Source: Ensifer adhaerens (GTDB lineage Bacteria; Pseudomonadota; Alphaproteobacteria; Rhizobiales; Rhizobiaceae). Taken from it: a DNA stretch of 64,000 nucleotides. The notes under the pieces are model-generated. The model was not told the DNA's origin. It searched no databases and worked only from the letters and a program-made list of their open reading frames with translations. Every line of letters starts with the position of its first letter. Positions within the stretch are counted from its first letter, which is position 1. Position numbers and translations under genes: made by a program. Shown in pieces: positions 39,761-48,478 of the stretch. The stretch spans positions 310,001 to 374,000 of the forward strand of contig OCMG01000004.1 in the NCBI GenBank assembly GCA_900215285.1, in the 5' to 3' direction.

Positions 39761-42700
39761 CTAATCGGCCAGAACCCGCTGCGACGGAAATGAAATCTCC
39801 ACCAGCGTGCCCTCGTTCGGGGTCGAACTGACCGAAAAGGTGGCGCGGTTGGCTTCCGTCATCGCCTTGGTGAGCGGCAGGCCAAGGCCTGTTCCCTCCC
39901 CGCGTTGACGCGCGGCACCCGATGGGGCCTGCTTGAAGGGCTTCATCGCCTGCTCCAGTTCCTCGCGGGTCATGCCGATCCCGGTGTCGCGGATGCGCAG
40001 CATGACGCAGCCGTTCGGCTCGTAGGACGTCGAGACGACGATCTGGCCTCCGGAGGGCGTGAACTTGATGGCATTGGCCAGGATGTTGATGAGGATCTGC
40101 TTCACCGAACGCGTGTCGGCCACGACATCGGGAACCCGTTCGGACAGGGCCGTGCGCACGATCACGCGCTGGGTGTTGGCCTGCGGCTGCAAAAGCGAGA
40201 TGGCTTCCATAACCGTCGCATTCAGACGCACGGCGGTAAAATCGAGATCCATCTCGCCCGCCTCGATCTTGGATATATCGAGGAGATCATTGACGATATC
40301 GAGCACGTGACGGCCGGAGCGGCTGATGTCGTTGGCATATTCGATATAGCGCTGGTTACCGATTGGACCGAAGCGCTCGTTCGACATCATTTCGGAAAAG
40401 CCGATGATGGCGTTGAGCGGCGTGCGGATTTCGTGGCTCACCTTGGCCAGGAAATCGCTTTTGTGGGCATTGGCCGTTTCGGCCGCGCGCTTGGCGTTTT
40501 TCAGCTCATCCTCGGTGCGCTTCCACTGCGTGATATCGCGGATGACGGCGCAGTAGCTCGACGAGGAGGACAAGCGGCCGAGCGTCATGAAGAGCGGCAG
40601 GCGACCACCCGACGCTTCGCGGCCGATGACCTCGCGGCCATCGTTCAGAACACTGGCCACGCCATGGCCGGCGAGGCCTGCCAGATAGTCGGCGACCGCC
40701 CGCTGGCTTTCATGGGCGAAGAGCATGGCAAAGGGTTTGCCGCGCACTTCCGCCTCATCATAATTGAAGAGCGCGGAGGCCGAGCGGTTCATCGAACGGA
40801 TTTCCCCCTCGCCCGAAATCACAACGACGCCATCGGTCGCGGTTTCCAGAATGGAGCGCAGTTCGCCCACTTCGGCGCGCAGGTTCGCAAGCTCGGCAGA
40901 TGCAACGGGGCTGATGTCCGCGACCGGCTCGGCGGGGGCTGGTGCCGGCTCGGCCACCTTGGCCGGAACGGGAACGGACGGCATGGGGTTCAGTGCGAGC
41001 AGCAGCACGGAGCGGCCTTCCCAGCGTACCGATTGCAGCTTCGCGGTGACCGCGACGCGGTCGCCATTGGCCTGCACGAGGATCATGCCGGGGCCGTCAG
41101 GGTTCATCGACTCGTCGCGCTCTAGCAGCGCGTCGATCCCCCCGCGCGCTTCAAGGTCTCGCAAGGAACGATCCCCCGTCAGCCGGAAGAATTCCGGATT
41201 GGCATAGATCAGCCGATCGGCCACGTGAACCAGCAGCGCCATCGGCAATTGCTGCGCAACCAGCGTGGTCAGCCCGTCGCCTTCGGAGCGGAAGCCCTTG
41301 ATGGCGGCGAGATCGTCTTTGAGGTCTTCGGCCGCCTGCTCCTCGCTGGTCTTGACCAGGCGCAGCAACGGCGGATTGTCGCTGGACAGAACGGAAGATC
41401 TCGCCGGCGGGCGTGGCGGCTGTGTTTTCTCCGGCCGAGATCTGGTCGCCGCCGGCTCGTCCGCTTTGTCGCCCGTCGTCTCGTCAACGCGGCCGCCCAG
41501 TTTGCGGGCGATCTCGCGGAACGCGGCCTGTTCGTCGGACGAAAGGGTCTCTGGAAGTGCGCCGGACCGGCGCTCTTCGAAGCGGATCACCTTGTCGGAA
41601 TAGCGGCGCATCGGAGCGTCATCGAACTTCAGGGCGGGCGGCTCGTCGCGTGGCTCCTGCGGCGGCGGCTCCGCCGTGTCGCCCGCCGGAGCCGTTTCCG
41701 GAACGGCCTCGATGGGGTTCACCAGGTTGAGACCCGTTCCAGCTTGATCCTCTACGACATCTCCTACGCGCACGATACCGAAGCCACGAAACCCTTCGAA
41801 TTGATGGTCGCGCGAATAGGTGGGCAGTGCCGCGAGATCGACCGGGACCTTCAGGGCGGCGCCTTCCACCGGCCAGTAGACCGTTCGCCCGGACCACGTG
41901 TTGCGCTTGGCGAGCAAGGCAGCGATGCGTCCCTCCGGGTCGAGCCCGAAGCGCGCCGCAACCTCGTTGAAGGACTTGCCGTCGATATCGGCCGCAAGCG
42001 GGCCGACCGCTGCGGCCAGCTCAGGCGAGACATCATGGAAAACGCCATCGGCATCCACGCGCCAGATGAAGCGGGCGGGACGGCTCTCCCGATCGAAGGT
42101 GAAACCTGCTGGTCGGGCCTCCTCGTCGGCAATCGGCTCAACGGGAAGGATCGTGGGCGCGACAGGCGTCGCAACTGTTTCAAGGGATTCCGACGCGAGC
42201 GGCAGTGACTCGGTTGCGCCGGCGCCGGCGGCGTTCGCAATTTCCTCGCCGATGACAAAAAGGAGATTCAGGGCCGGCTGTGCCGACAATTGCGCGATGG
42301 CCGCCGGGTAGATGGTCTCGCCAATATGCACCGGACGCTTCAAGACATGCCCCGGGTTGCCACGCACGCCTTCCTGCAGCATCTCAATCACATGAGCCTG
42401 CAGCGCCAGGGCACCAAAGCCTTCGGTCGCGGACAGCACTTCTCCGCTCTCGCCAATGACGGCGACATGCGTCTCCGGATCGTCGAAGCCTTCGATCAAC
42501 CGGCGAGCGACATCGCGCACGGCATTGGAGCGGACGCCGGTCGGCGCGGCGAAGAGAACCGCCATCTCGTTGCCAACCGCGATCTTCTCGACATTTGCCT
42601 GCACCGTGATCCGCTCGAAACCGGAGGCCACGCGCATGAGAAAGCTTCGCGGACCGAAGGCAGCGCCAAGCTGGCCCGCCGTCGTCGTCATCTGCCGGTA

Positions 42701-42895
42701 GGCAAGATCGCGAATGTCGGGGCCCTGGTCTATAAATTCATAGATCGAGGAATTGCCGAACATCCGCGCGCCGGCACCATTGGCCCAGAGAACGCCCGAG
42801 AGGTCTTCCGTGAAGACAACGAGAGCCTCTCCGCGCGCAAAGCGTTCGCGAACCCTTTCGTGAACTGCGATGTCGATGAATGGATACTGGCTCAT
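39761..42895 (-). CDS. Large PAS-domain sensor histidine kinase, PdhS/DivJ-PleC family
   Basis: 1044 aa, cytosolic as far as I can see. Several PAS-like segments occupy the first 700 residues, with a Pro/Ala-rich variable linker between about residues 380 and 500, and a clear PAS near residue 670 (EILETATDGVVVISGEGEIRSM is longer than quoted here in the protein). The phosphoacceptor His is in SHEIRTPLNAIIGFSE near residue 820, and the ATPase motifs NAIKFTP, DTGIGMT and GTGLGLP follow. Length and H-box match PdhS of Brucella and related rhizobial kinases that act on DivK and the cell cycle. The exact orthologue (PdhS, CbrA) is not assigned. Confidence 0.85.
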   Translation of the reverse strand: MSQYPFIDIAVHERVRERFARGEALVVFTEDLSGVLWANGAGARMFGNSSIYEFIDQGPDIRDLAYRQMTTTAGQLGAAFGPRSFLMRVASGFERITVQANVEKIAVGNEMAVLFAAPTGVRSNAVRDVARRLIEGFDDPETHVAVIGESGEVLSATEGFGALALQAHVIEMLQEGVRGNPGHVLKRPVHIGETIYPAAIAQLSAQPALNLLFVIGEEIANAAGAGATESLPLASESLETVATPVAPTILPVEPIADEEARPAGFTFDRESRPARFIWRVDADGVFHDVSPELAAAVGPLAADIDGKSFNEVAARFGLDPEGRIAALLAKRNTWSGRTVYWPVEGAALKVPVDLAALPTYSRDHQFEGFRGFGIVRVGDVVEDQAGTGLNLVNPIEAVPETAPAGDTAEPPPQEPRDEPPALKFDDAPMRRYSDKVIRFEERRSGALPETLSSDEQAAFREIARKLGGRVDETTGDKADEPAATRSRPEKTQPPRPPARSSVLSSDNPPLLRLVKTSEEQAAEDLKDDLAAIKGFRSEGDGLTTLVAQQLPMALLVHVADRLIYANPEFFRLTGDRSLRDLEARGGIDALLERDESMNPDGPGMILVQANGDRVAVTAKLQSVRWEGRSVLLLALNPMPSVPVPAKVAEPAPAPAEPVADISPVASAELANLRAEVGELRSILETATDGVVVISGEGEIRSMNRSASALFNYDEAEVRGKPFAMLFAHESQRAVADYLAGLAGHGVASVLNDGREVIGREASGGRLPLFMTLGRLSSSSSYCAVIRDITQWKRTEDELKNAKRAAETANAHKSDFLAKVSHEIRTPLNAIIGFSEMMSNERFGPIGNQRYIEYANDISRSGRHVLDIVNDLLDISKIEAGEMDLDFTAVRLNATVMEAISLLQPQANTQRVIVRTALSERVPDVVADTRSVKQILINILANAIKFTPSGGQIVVSTSYEPNGCVMLRIRDTGIGMTREELEQAMKPFKQAPSGAARQRGEGTGLGLPLTKAMTEANRATFSVSSTPNEGTLVEISFPSQRVLAD

Positions 42896-43028
42896 GGGTA
42901 CTCACACTTTACGAACCCGGCGGACCCCCGTCGCCAAGTCTTAACAGTTTATTAATAACCCCGCATCCGGGCAGGGTCCACAAAAACAGCCAGGCACTCC
43001 AAACCTATCATGCGGCAGGGTTAATTTG

Positions 43029-43041
43029 TGTGCGGCGCACA
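43029..43041. promoter_or_regulatory. Phasin promoter box 1: TGTGCGGCGCACA
   Basis: Perfect palindrome TGTGC-GGC-GCACA, 95 bases before the phasin ATG. Same arrangement as the operator of the patatin gene. Confidence 0.6.
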
Positions 43042-43048
43042 ATCATGT

Positions 43049-43057
43049 TGCATTGCA
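43049..43057. promoter_or_regulatory. Phasin promoter box 2: TGCATTGCA
   Basis: TGC-ATT-GCA, 18 bases after box 1, so two sites lie under two helical turns apart. It sits in a 13-base stretch shared with the promoter of acetoacetyl-CoA synthetase. Confidence 0.55.
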
Positions 43058-43135
43058 CAATAGACGATGTTATATAGTGCCTATCAACAAAGCTGGCGCC
43101 TCAAGAGAGGGCCACCGACCCAAGGAGCGCATATC

Positions 43136-43585
43136 ATGGCTACCCCGAAACTCGACGACGTATTCTCGTTCTCGGCCTTCGACCCGTCCAAGTTTTCCGA
43201 GTCTTTCCGCGAGCTTGCTGAAAAGAGCGTTAACCAGTCCAAGGATGCTTTCGCCAAGGTGAAGGAAGCGTCCGAAGATGCGACAAAGACGATCGAAGCC
43301 ACGCTTGAAAAGGCGCAGGCCGGCACGGTCGAACTCGGCCTCAAGGCCATCGACGCCGTTCGCAGCAATGCTGAAAGCACCTTCTCCCACATGGAAGCCC
43401 TTCTCGGCGTGAAGTCGGTTTCCGAGCTGATCGAACTGCAGACCGCCTTTGCCCGCAAGCAGGCTGAAGTCGCCGTCGAGCAGATCAAGTCCATGCAGGA
43501 AACCTCGCGCAAGGTTGCCGAAGATGTTTCCAAGCCGTCCAAGGACGCTGCCCAGAAGGTCGCTTCGATCTTCAAGGCTGCCTGA
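43136..43585 (+). CDS. phaP: Phasin (PHB granule-associated protein)
   Basis: 149 aa from the ATG at 43136 with AAGGAG upstream. It is Ala- and Lys-rich and mostly amphipathic helix (FSFSAFDPSKFSESFRELAE, then VELGLKAIDAVRSNAEST), matching the phasin_2 type of alphaproteobacteria. It coats polyhydroxybutyrate granules, controlling their size. Two TGC-N3-GCA boxes upstream are likely PhaR operators. A strong terminator follows. Confidence 0.9.
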   Translation: MATPKLDDVFSFSAFDPSKFSESFRELAEKSVNQSKDAFAKVKEASEDATKTIEATLEKAQAGTVELGLKAIDAVRSNAESTFSHMEALLGVKSVSELIELQTAFARKQAEVAVEQIKSMQETSRKVAEDVSKPSKDAAQKVASIFKAA

Positions 43586-43607
43586 ATTCACAAGGCTTTC
43601 CAGCGAC

Positions 43608-43634
43608 AAGGCCGGGTGACCCCGGCCTTTTTTT
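43608..43634 (+). terminator. Terminator after the phasin gene
   Basis: Perfect stem AAGGCCGGG / CCCGGCCTT with a 4-base loop and seven T residues. Confidence 0.95.
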
Positions 43635-43716
43635 ATGAATTTTGTGCGGATTGTGCTTGAAAAAAAATCCCGACGCCCGTATGTGAGCGTCACACGCCTT
43701 TCAAGACGTGCCTCAT

Positions 43717-43793
43717 GCGGTTGTAGCTCAGTTGGTTAGAGCGCAGGATTGTGGCTCCTGAGGTCGGAGGTTCGAGACCCCCCAACCGTACCA
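43717..43793 (+). tRNA. tRNA-His (anticodon GTG), no G-1, A73
   Basis: 77 nt, with CCA encoded. The anticodon stem CAGGA/TCCTG encloses TTGTGGC, anticodon GTG. The acceptor arm is GCGGTTG paired with CAACCGT, followed by A73 and CCA; the base before G1 is T, so the G-1 that almost all tRNA-His carry is not encoded. T-arm TTCGAGA is present. This is the exception described for a clade of alphaproteobacteria and matches the divergent HisRS at the left edge. Confidence 0.97.
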
Positions 43794-43821
43794 CTTCTCT
43801 TCTTTAAGATATTCGGTCTGC

Positions 43822-44703
43822 TCAGAGGAAAATCGCGCGGTCCGCCTCGACGATTTCCTGCAGGAAGCTGACGACGGCCCGCACGCGTGCAAGCTCTCGC
43901 GCGCTCTCGTGAATGATTGTCCAATAGGTCCGGCGTAGTCCGACGTCGGGCAGGATGCGCACCAGGCTCTCGTCATTGCGCGCAATGTAATCATGCAGAA
44001 TGCCGATGCCCGCGCCCGAGCGCACGGCTTCCGTCTGGCCGATGGCTGATGAGATTTCAAAAGCGGTGTCCACGCCCTTGAAAACCTCATGCGCGAAATT
44101 CAGCGACGGCGTGAAAAGCAGATCCTCCACATACCCGATGAGACGATGCGCCTTCAGCGCCTCGATATCTTCCGGCGTGCCGTTGGCCGCCAGATAGGCG
44201 CGGGAGGCGTAGATGCCGAGCGTGTAATCGGTGAGCTTGGAGGAGATCAGCCGTCCTTCCACCGGCCGTTCGATCGTAATGGCAATATCCGCCTCGCGTT
44301 GCGACAGAGAAAATGCGCGGGGCACGGGAACGAGCTGCACTTTCAGCCCTGGATGACGCGCGATCAGCGCGCCGAGGCGCGGCGCCAGGAAGGAAACACC
44401 GAAGCCATCGGGCGCGCCGATGCGGACAGTGCCGGCAAGGGCGGCATCGACATTGCCCACATTGGCCTGGGCGGCGAGCATTTCGGTTTCCATGCGCTCG
44501 GCCGCATGCAGGAAGACCTCCCCCTCCGGCGTCAACTCGCATCCATTGGTGCGGCGCACCAGCAGTCTTGTCTGCAACGCCTCTTCCAGCGCTCCGACAC
44601 GACGCCCGACGGTGGCATGATTGACGCCGAGCGTACGGGCGGCGGCCAGGATCTGCCCTGCCCGCGCGACGGCAAGAAATATGCGGACGTCGTCCCAGTT
44701 CAT
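43822..44703 (-). CDS. LysR-family regulator next to tRNA-His
   Basis: 293 aa from the ATG at 44703; the longer frame has no homology. The HTH is visible (VRIFLAVARAGQILAAARTL, then NHATVGRRVGALEEALQTRL) and the effector domain (LAGTVRIGAPDGFGVSFLAP, then SSAIGQTEAVRSGAGIGIL). The next coding genes are the coiled-coil protein and mmsA, and rhizobial mmsA is often near such a regulator, so it may control valine/propionate breakdown. A 382-base gap separates it from the next start. Target and effector are inferred. Confidence 0.87.
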   Translation of the reverse strand: MNWDDVRIFLAVARAGQILAAARTLGVNHATVGRRVGALEEALQTRLLVRRTNGCELTPEGEVFLHAAERMETEMLAAQANVGNVDAALAGTVRIGAPDGFGVSFLAPRLGALIARHPGLKVQLVPVPRAFSLSQREADIAITIERPVEGRLISSKLTDYTLGIYASRAYLAANGTPEDIEALKAHRLIGYVEDLLFTPSLNFAHEVFKGVDTAFEISSAIGQTEAVRSGAGIGILHDYIARNDESLVRILPDVGLRRTYWTIIHESARELARVRAVVSFLQEIVEADRAIFL

Positions 44704-45085
44704 CGAAATATCCGTGTCAGCACCGAATCCGGCGTCTTCTCTCGAACTTATCGTGGCCGAGCGCGTTGGTTTAGTCAAAGACAGCTATTGCACCCGCGCC
44801 ACAACGCCGTTGTTATGCGGCTTGACCCCGCTTTGCACAGGAGGGCCGATTGCAATAGACCGGACCAACTGATAGGTTTGGTTAATTACATAGGTGTGCG
44901 TAGATGTATGCGACATGTGGGCGGGCTTGCAGCTCTCATTTCGCACACGGGGAAGTCTTACGCTCAATGCCTTGAAAGAACCGTCGGCGGGATCGGCCGG
45001 TGAACAAGAACAGGCGACCTTGGCAAGCGGGGCGCGCAGCAGACCAGGAACCGCGACGGTTGGTCCGTCAGGATTTGGGGCATTC
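44704..45085. other. Long intergenic region between LysR and coiled-coil genes
   Basis: 382 bases. It holds the divergent LysR promoter and the leader of the coiled-coil gene. There is one open frame in phase with that gene from 44894, but its composition (Gly, Ser, Thr, Ala rich without homology) makes it unlikely to be coding. An inverted repeat CCAA-N9-TTGG lies at about 44864-44882. I see no RNA gene or other feature I can support. Confidence 0.5.
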
Positions 45086-46639
45086 ATGATTTCCAATTTT
45101 TCACTGCTCAGAAAGCGAAAAGGCAGCGGCGGCGGCGAAGGAGATGGTGATATGCCTGAACCCATGCAGAGCGATGTGCCCATGATCCGCGAAAAGACCG
45201 AAGGACCCGAGCGTTCCGAGCCGGTGGACACCGTCGAGGCTGTCCGCGCCCTTGGCACCTACCACGAAGGCCTGCGCAATCGCAGCGAAACGGCACTGAA
45301 TTCGTTGAAATCGCTGCGTAGTGCTGCCGACGAAATGGAAGGCCTGTTCACGGAGTTTGGCGAAATTGCCCGCCAGCTGCACCTGAACAAGCGCGAACTC
45401 TCCGAAATCAAGACCGCCTATGGTTCTTCGCGCAAGCTGAACGAGGAACTCCGGGCCAAGCTTTCCTCGTCTCAGGCAGCGCTTCTGCGTCTGCAGAGCC
45501 AGCTGGACGAAATCTCGTCCGAGCGCGACCTGCTGCTGCGCATGCGCAACGAGCTTTCTGACGCGCACAAGGCGGACCAGATCGCGATGCGCGAGGCGGA
45601 TGCCCGCGCCAAGGTGCTCGAAAACGAAATGAGCGCGATGCGCACGACGATCGAGAACCTGACGGAAAAGGCCGATCATCTCTCCGTCATCGTCGGCGAG
45701 AACGAAAAGCAGCTGCATGAGCTGCGCGAAGAGCGCAAGCTGTTGCAGTCGAGCGTCGACTTTGAAGTCGCCGAACGCATCCGCTTCTCCAAGCTGCATG
45801 ACGAGGTCGTGACCAGCATGCAGTCGCAGCGCCGCGCGCTGGCTTCGGCCACCGACGAGCTCGACAAGGCGCGCGACCGCGTCATGAAGCTGGAAGCCCG
45901 GCAGTCCGAGCTTCTCGGCGAGCGCGAAGAATTGCAGGCGAGCCTGCAGACGGCGGAAACGCTACGCGAGACCGACGCCAAGAATTACGAAATCCGCCTT
46001 GAGGCACTCACCTCGCGCGCGCGCCTTGCCGAGCATCTGCTCGAAAAGGCCCGAGACGAGCAGCGTTCCAACTTCCGCGACCAGACGGCGCAGGCCGAGA
46101 CGCAGCGCCATATGCGCCGGCTCGAATCCGAAGTCGAAGGTCTCAAGCAGGAGCTTCAGGACACGGCGCGCCGCAACAAGGAACTGGAAAAGTCCGAGAC
46201 GCAGCTTCAGGCGCGCGTCGAAGAACTCAGCATCCAGCTGCGCGGCCATGTCCGCTCCTCCGAGCAGTCGAGCGAAAAGATCCGTATGCAGCAGGAAGTC
46301 ATCGAGGCGCTGCACAAGCGTCACGCCGAATACCTGCAGCAGGTCGAGGACCAGAGCCGCAAGCTCAACGAGCAGCTGGAAAACGAACGCGCCGACCGCA
46401 CCTATCTCGAAGGCGCGCTCAATTCCGCCCGCCGCGAGCGCAACTTCCTGCAGAGCCAGCTCATCAAGATCAAGGGCAAGCCGGAAGAACAGCCGGCCGG
46501 TCTCACGCTCGATTTCGAGCCGGATGCGCAGGAAAGCGAGTTCAACGAAGACGGTTCGCCGCGCAGCAGCGCGACCGTCGAGGAACTGCGGCCGCGCAAC
46601 CGCCCGCGCCCGGTCGATACGCCACGCGACGGCGAGTAA
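45086..46639 (+). CDS. Long coiled-coil protein, crescentin-like architecture
   Basis: 517 aa from the ATG at 45086. A short basic N-terminus (MISNFSLLRKRKGSGGGEG) leads into about 380 residues of almost continuous heptad repeats (for example LSSSQAALLRLQSQLDEISS and EQLENERADRTYLEGALNS), and a proline-rich tail ends the protein. Intermediate-filament-like proteins such as crescentin have this plan: short head, long coiled rod, short tail. It could be a cytoskeletal or pole-organising protein. Homology to crescentin itself was not tested. Its terminator lies at 46674. Confidence 0.7.
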   Translation: MISNFSLLRKRKGSGGGEGDGDMPEPMQSDVPMIREKTEGPERSEPVDTVEAVRALGTYHEGLRNRSETALNSLKSLRSAADEMEGLFTEFGEIARQLHLNKRELSEIKTAYGSSRKLNEELRAKLSSSQAALLRLQSQLDEISSERDLLLRMRNELSDAHKADQIAMREADARAKVLENEMSAMRTTIENLTEKADHLSVIVGENEKQLHELREERKLLQSSVDFEVAERIRFSKLHDEVVTSMQSQRRALASATDELDKARDRVMKLEARQSELLGEREELQASLQTAETLRETDAKNYEIRLEALTSRARLAEHLLEKARDEQRSNFRDQTAQAETQRHMRRLESEVEGLKQELQDTARRNKELEKSETQLQARVEELSIQLRGHVRSSEQSSEKIRMQQEVIEALHKRHAEYLQQVEDQSRKLNEQLENERADRTYLEGALNSARRERNFLQSQLIKIKGKPEEQPAGLTLDFEPDAQESEFNEDGSPRSSATVEELRPRNRPRPVDTPRDGE

Positions 46640-46673
46640 GCCTCCAAACGGTCGAGACCCCGATTTGAAATCT

Positions 46674-46703
46674 AGCCCCGTTGCGATGCATCGGGGCTTT
46701 TTC
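46674..46703 (+). terminator. Terminator after the coiled-coil gene
   Basis: Stem AGCCCCG / CGGGGCT around an 11-base loop, followed by TTTTT. Confidence 0.9.
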
Positions 46704-46718
46704 ATTTACCGATAGCGT

Positions 46719-46734
46719 TGTGCAATTTTGCACA
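46719..46734. promoter_or_regulatory. Palindromic operator TGTGCAA-TT-TTGCACA before mmsA
   Basis: Perfect 7-2-7 palindrome, 167 bases before the mmsA start, with a further TTGCACA half-site at 46881-46887, just upstream of the ribosome site. It is a likely control site for mmsA. The regulator is unknown; the LysR at 43822 is a candidate only. Confidence 0.6.
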
Positions 46735-46900
46735 TCGGATGCGGAAACAGCGCCGTTGCTCACGACAAATTTCAGTGTCAGTATAGAGAAAATCTCATGG
46801 ATCGTTTCCGTCGGAAACGCTCCAGCATTTTGTCTAACGCAATTGCGGACGCGAAACCGGTTTCCGCTTTCGGCTCGGAATTGCACACCAGGAGGAACCC

Positions 46901-48397
46901 ATGAAGGAAATCGGTCATTACATCGACGGCAAGCACGTTGCCGGCAAGAGCGGTCGCTTTGCAGACGTCTTCAACCCCGCCACGGGTGAAGTGCAGGCAC
47001 GCGTATCGCTTGCCACCGAAGCCGAGCTTGCAGCAGCCGTTGCCAGCGCCAAGGCTGCACAGCCGGGCTGGGCCGCGACCAACCCGCAGCGCCGCGCCCG
47101 CGTCTTCATGAAGTTCGTCGACCTTCTCAACCAGAACATGGACGAGATCGCCGAGATACTGTCGCGCGAGCATGGCAAGACGATCGAGGATGCCAAGGGC
47201 GATGTCATCCGCGGCCTCGAAGTCTGCGAATTCGTCATCGGCATTCCGCATCTGCAGAAGGGTGAATTCACCGAGGGTGCAGGTCCAGGCATCGACATGT
47301 ATTCCATGCGCCAGCCGGTCGGCATCGGCGCGGGCATCACGCCGTTCAACTTCCCCGCCATGATCCCGATGTGGATGTTTGCGCCCGCGATTGCGACCGG
47401 CAACGCCTTCATCCTGAAGCCCTCCGAGCGTGACCCGTCCGTTCCGATCCGTCTTGCCGAACTGATGATCGAGGCCGGCCTGCCTGCAGGCGTTCTCAAC
47501 GTCGTCAACGGTGACAAGGCCGCCGTCGACGCGATCCTGACGAACCCGGACATCAGCGCCGTGACCTTCGTCGGCTCGACGCCGATCGCCCGCTATGTCT
47601 ACGGCACGGCCGCGATGAACGGCAAGCGCGCGCAGTGCTTCGGCGGCGCGAAGAACCACATGATCATCATGCCAGATGCCGACATGGACCAGGCCGTCAA
47701 CGCGCTGATGGGCGCAGGCTATGGCTCGGCCGGAGAGCGCTGCATGGCGATCTCGGTTGCGGTTCCGGTCGGCGACGAGACAGCCGATCGCCTGATCGAA
47801 AAGCTGATCCCGAAGGTCGAGTCGCTGCGCATCGGCCCTTACACTGATGACAAGGCCGACATGGGCCCGGTCGTGACCAAGGAAGCCCAGGCCAAGATCA
47901 AGGGCTTGATCTCGCGCGGCGTCGAGGAAGGCGCCAAGCTCGTCGTCGACGGCCGCGACTTCAACCTGCAGGGCTACGAAAACGGCTTCTTCGTCGGCGG
48001 CACGCTGTTCGATAACGTGAAGCCGGAGATGGACATCTACAAGACGGAAATCTTCGGACCGGTTCTCTCGGTCGTTCGCGCCAAGAACTACGAAGAGGCC
48101 CTCTCGCTGCCGATGAAGCACGAATACGGCAACGGCACCGCGATCTTCACCCGTGACGGCGATGCCGCCCGCGACTTTGCCTCGCGCATCAACATCGGCA
48201 TGGTCGGCATCAACGTGCCGGTCCCGGTTCCGCTCGCCTATCACTCCTTCGGCGGCTGGAAGGCCTCGTCCTTCGGCGACCTGAACCAGCACGGCCCGGA
48301 CTCGATCAAGTTCTGGACCCGCACCAAGACGATCACGTCGCGCTGGCCGTCGGGCATCAAGGACGGCGCAGAATTCTCCATGCCGACGATGAAGTAA
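46901..48397 (+). CDS. mmsA: CoA-acylating methylmalonate-semialdehyde dehydrogenase
   Basis: 498 aa; ATG at 46901 behind a consensus AGGAGG. Converts methylmalonate semialdehyde to propionyl-CoA (and malonate semialdehyde to acetyl-CoA) in valine, beta-alanine and inositol breakdown. The aldehyde dehydrogenase motifs are GIGAGITPFNFPAMIP, FVGSTPIARYVY, and the catalytic Cys in AGERCMAISVAV near residue 284. NAD and CoA use is known for the family. A strong hairpin follows. Confidence 0.95.
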   Translation: MKEIGHYIDGKHVAGKSGRFADVFNPATGEVQARVSLATEAELAAAVASAKAAQPGWAATNPQRRARVFMKFVDLLNQNMDEIAEILSREHGKTIEDAKGDVIRGLEVCEFVIGIPHLQKGEFTEGAGPGIDMYSMRQPVGIGAGITPFNFPAMIPMWMFAPAIATGNAFILKPSERDPSVPIRLAELMIEAGLPAGVLNVVNGDKAAVDAILTNPDISAVTFVGSTPIARYVYGTAAMNGKRAQCFGGAKNHMIIMPDADMDQAVNALMGAGYGSAGERCMAISVAVPVGDETADRLIEKLIPKVESLRIGPYTDDKADMGPVVTKEAQAKIKGLISRGVEEGAKLVVDGRDFNLQGYENGFFVGGTLFDNVKPEMDIYKTEIFGPVLSVVRAKNYEEALSLPMKHEYGNGTAIFTRDGDAARDFASRINIGMVGINVPVPVPLAYHSFGGWKASSFGDLNQHGPDSIKFWTRTKTITSRWPSGIKDGAEFSMPTMK

Positions 48398-48420
48398 GCA
48401 GAATCTGGACTGAAAAGAGG

Positions 48421-48447
48421 AAAGGCCGGGTCATGCACCCGGCCTTT
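48421..48447. terminator. Bidirectional terminator between mmsA and fbpA
   Basis: Perfect stem AAAGGCCGGG / CCCGGCCTTT with a 7-base loop between convergent genes. Confidence 0.92.
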
Positions 48448-48478
48448 CTGTATTCTGATCTATTGCGGACTGGCCAGC

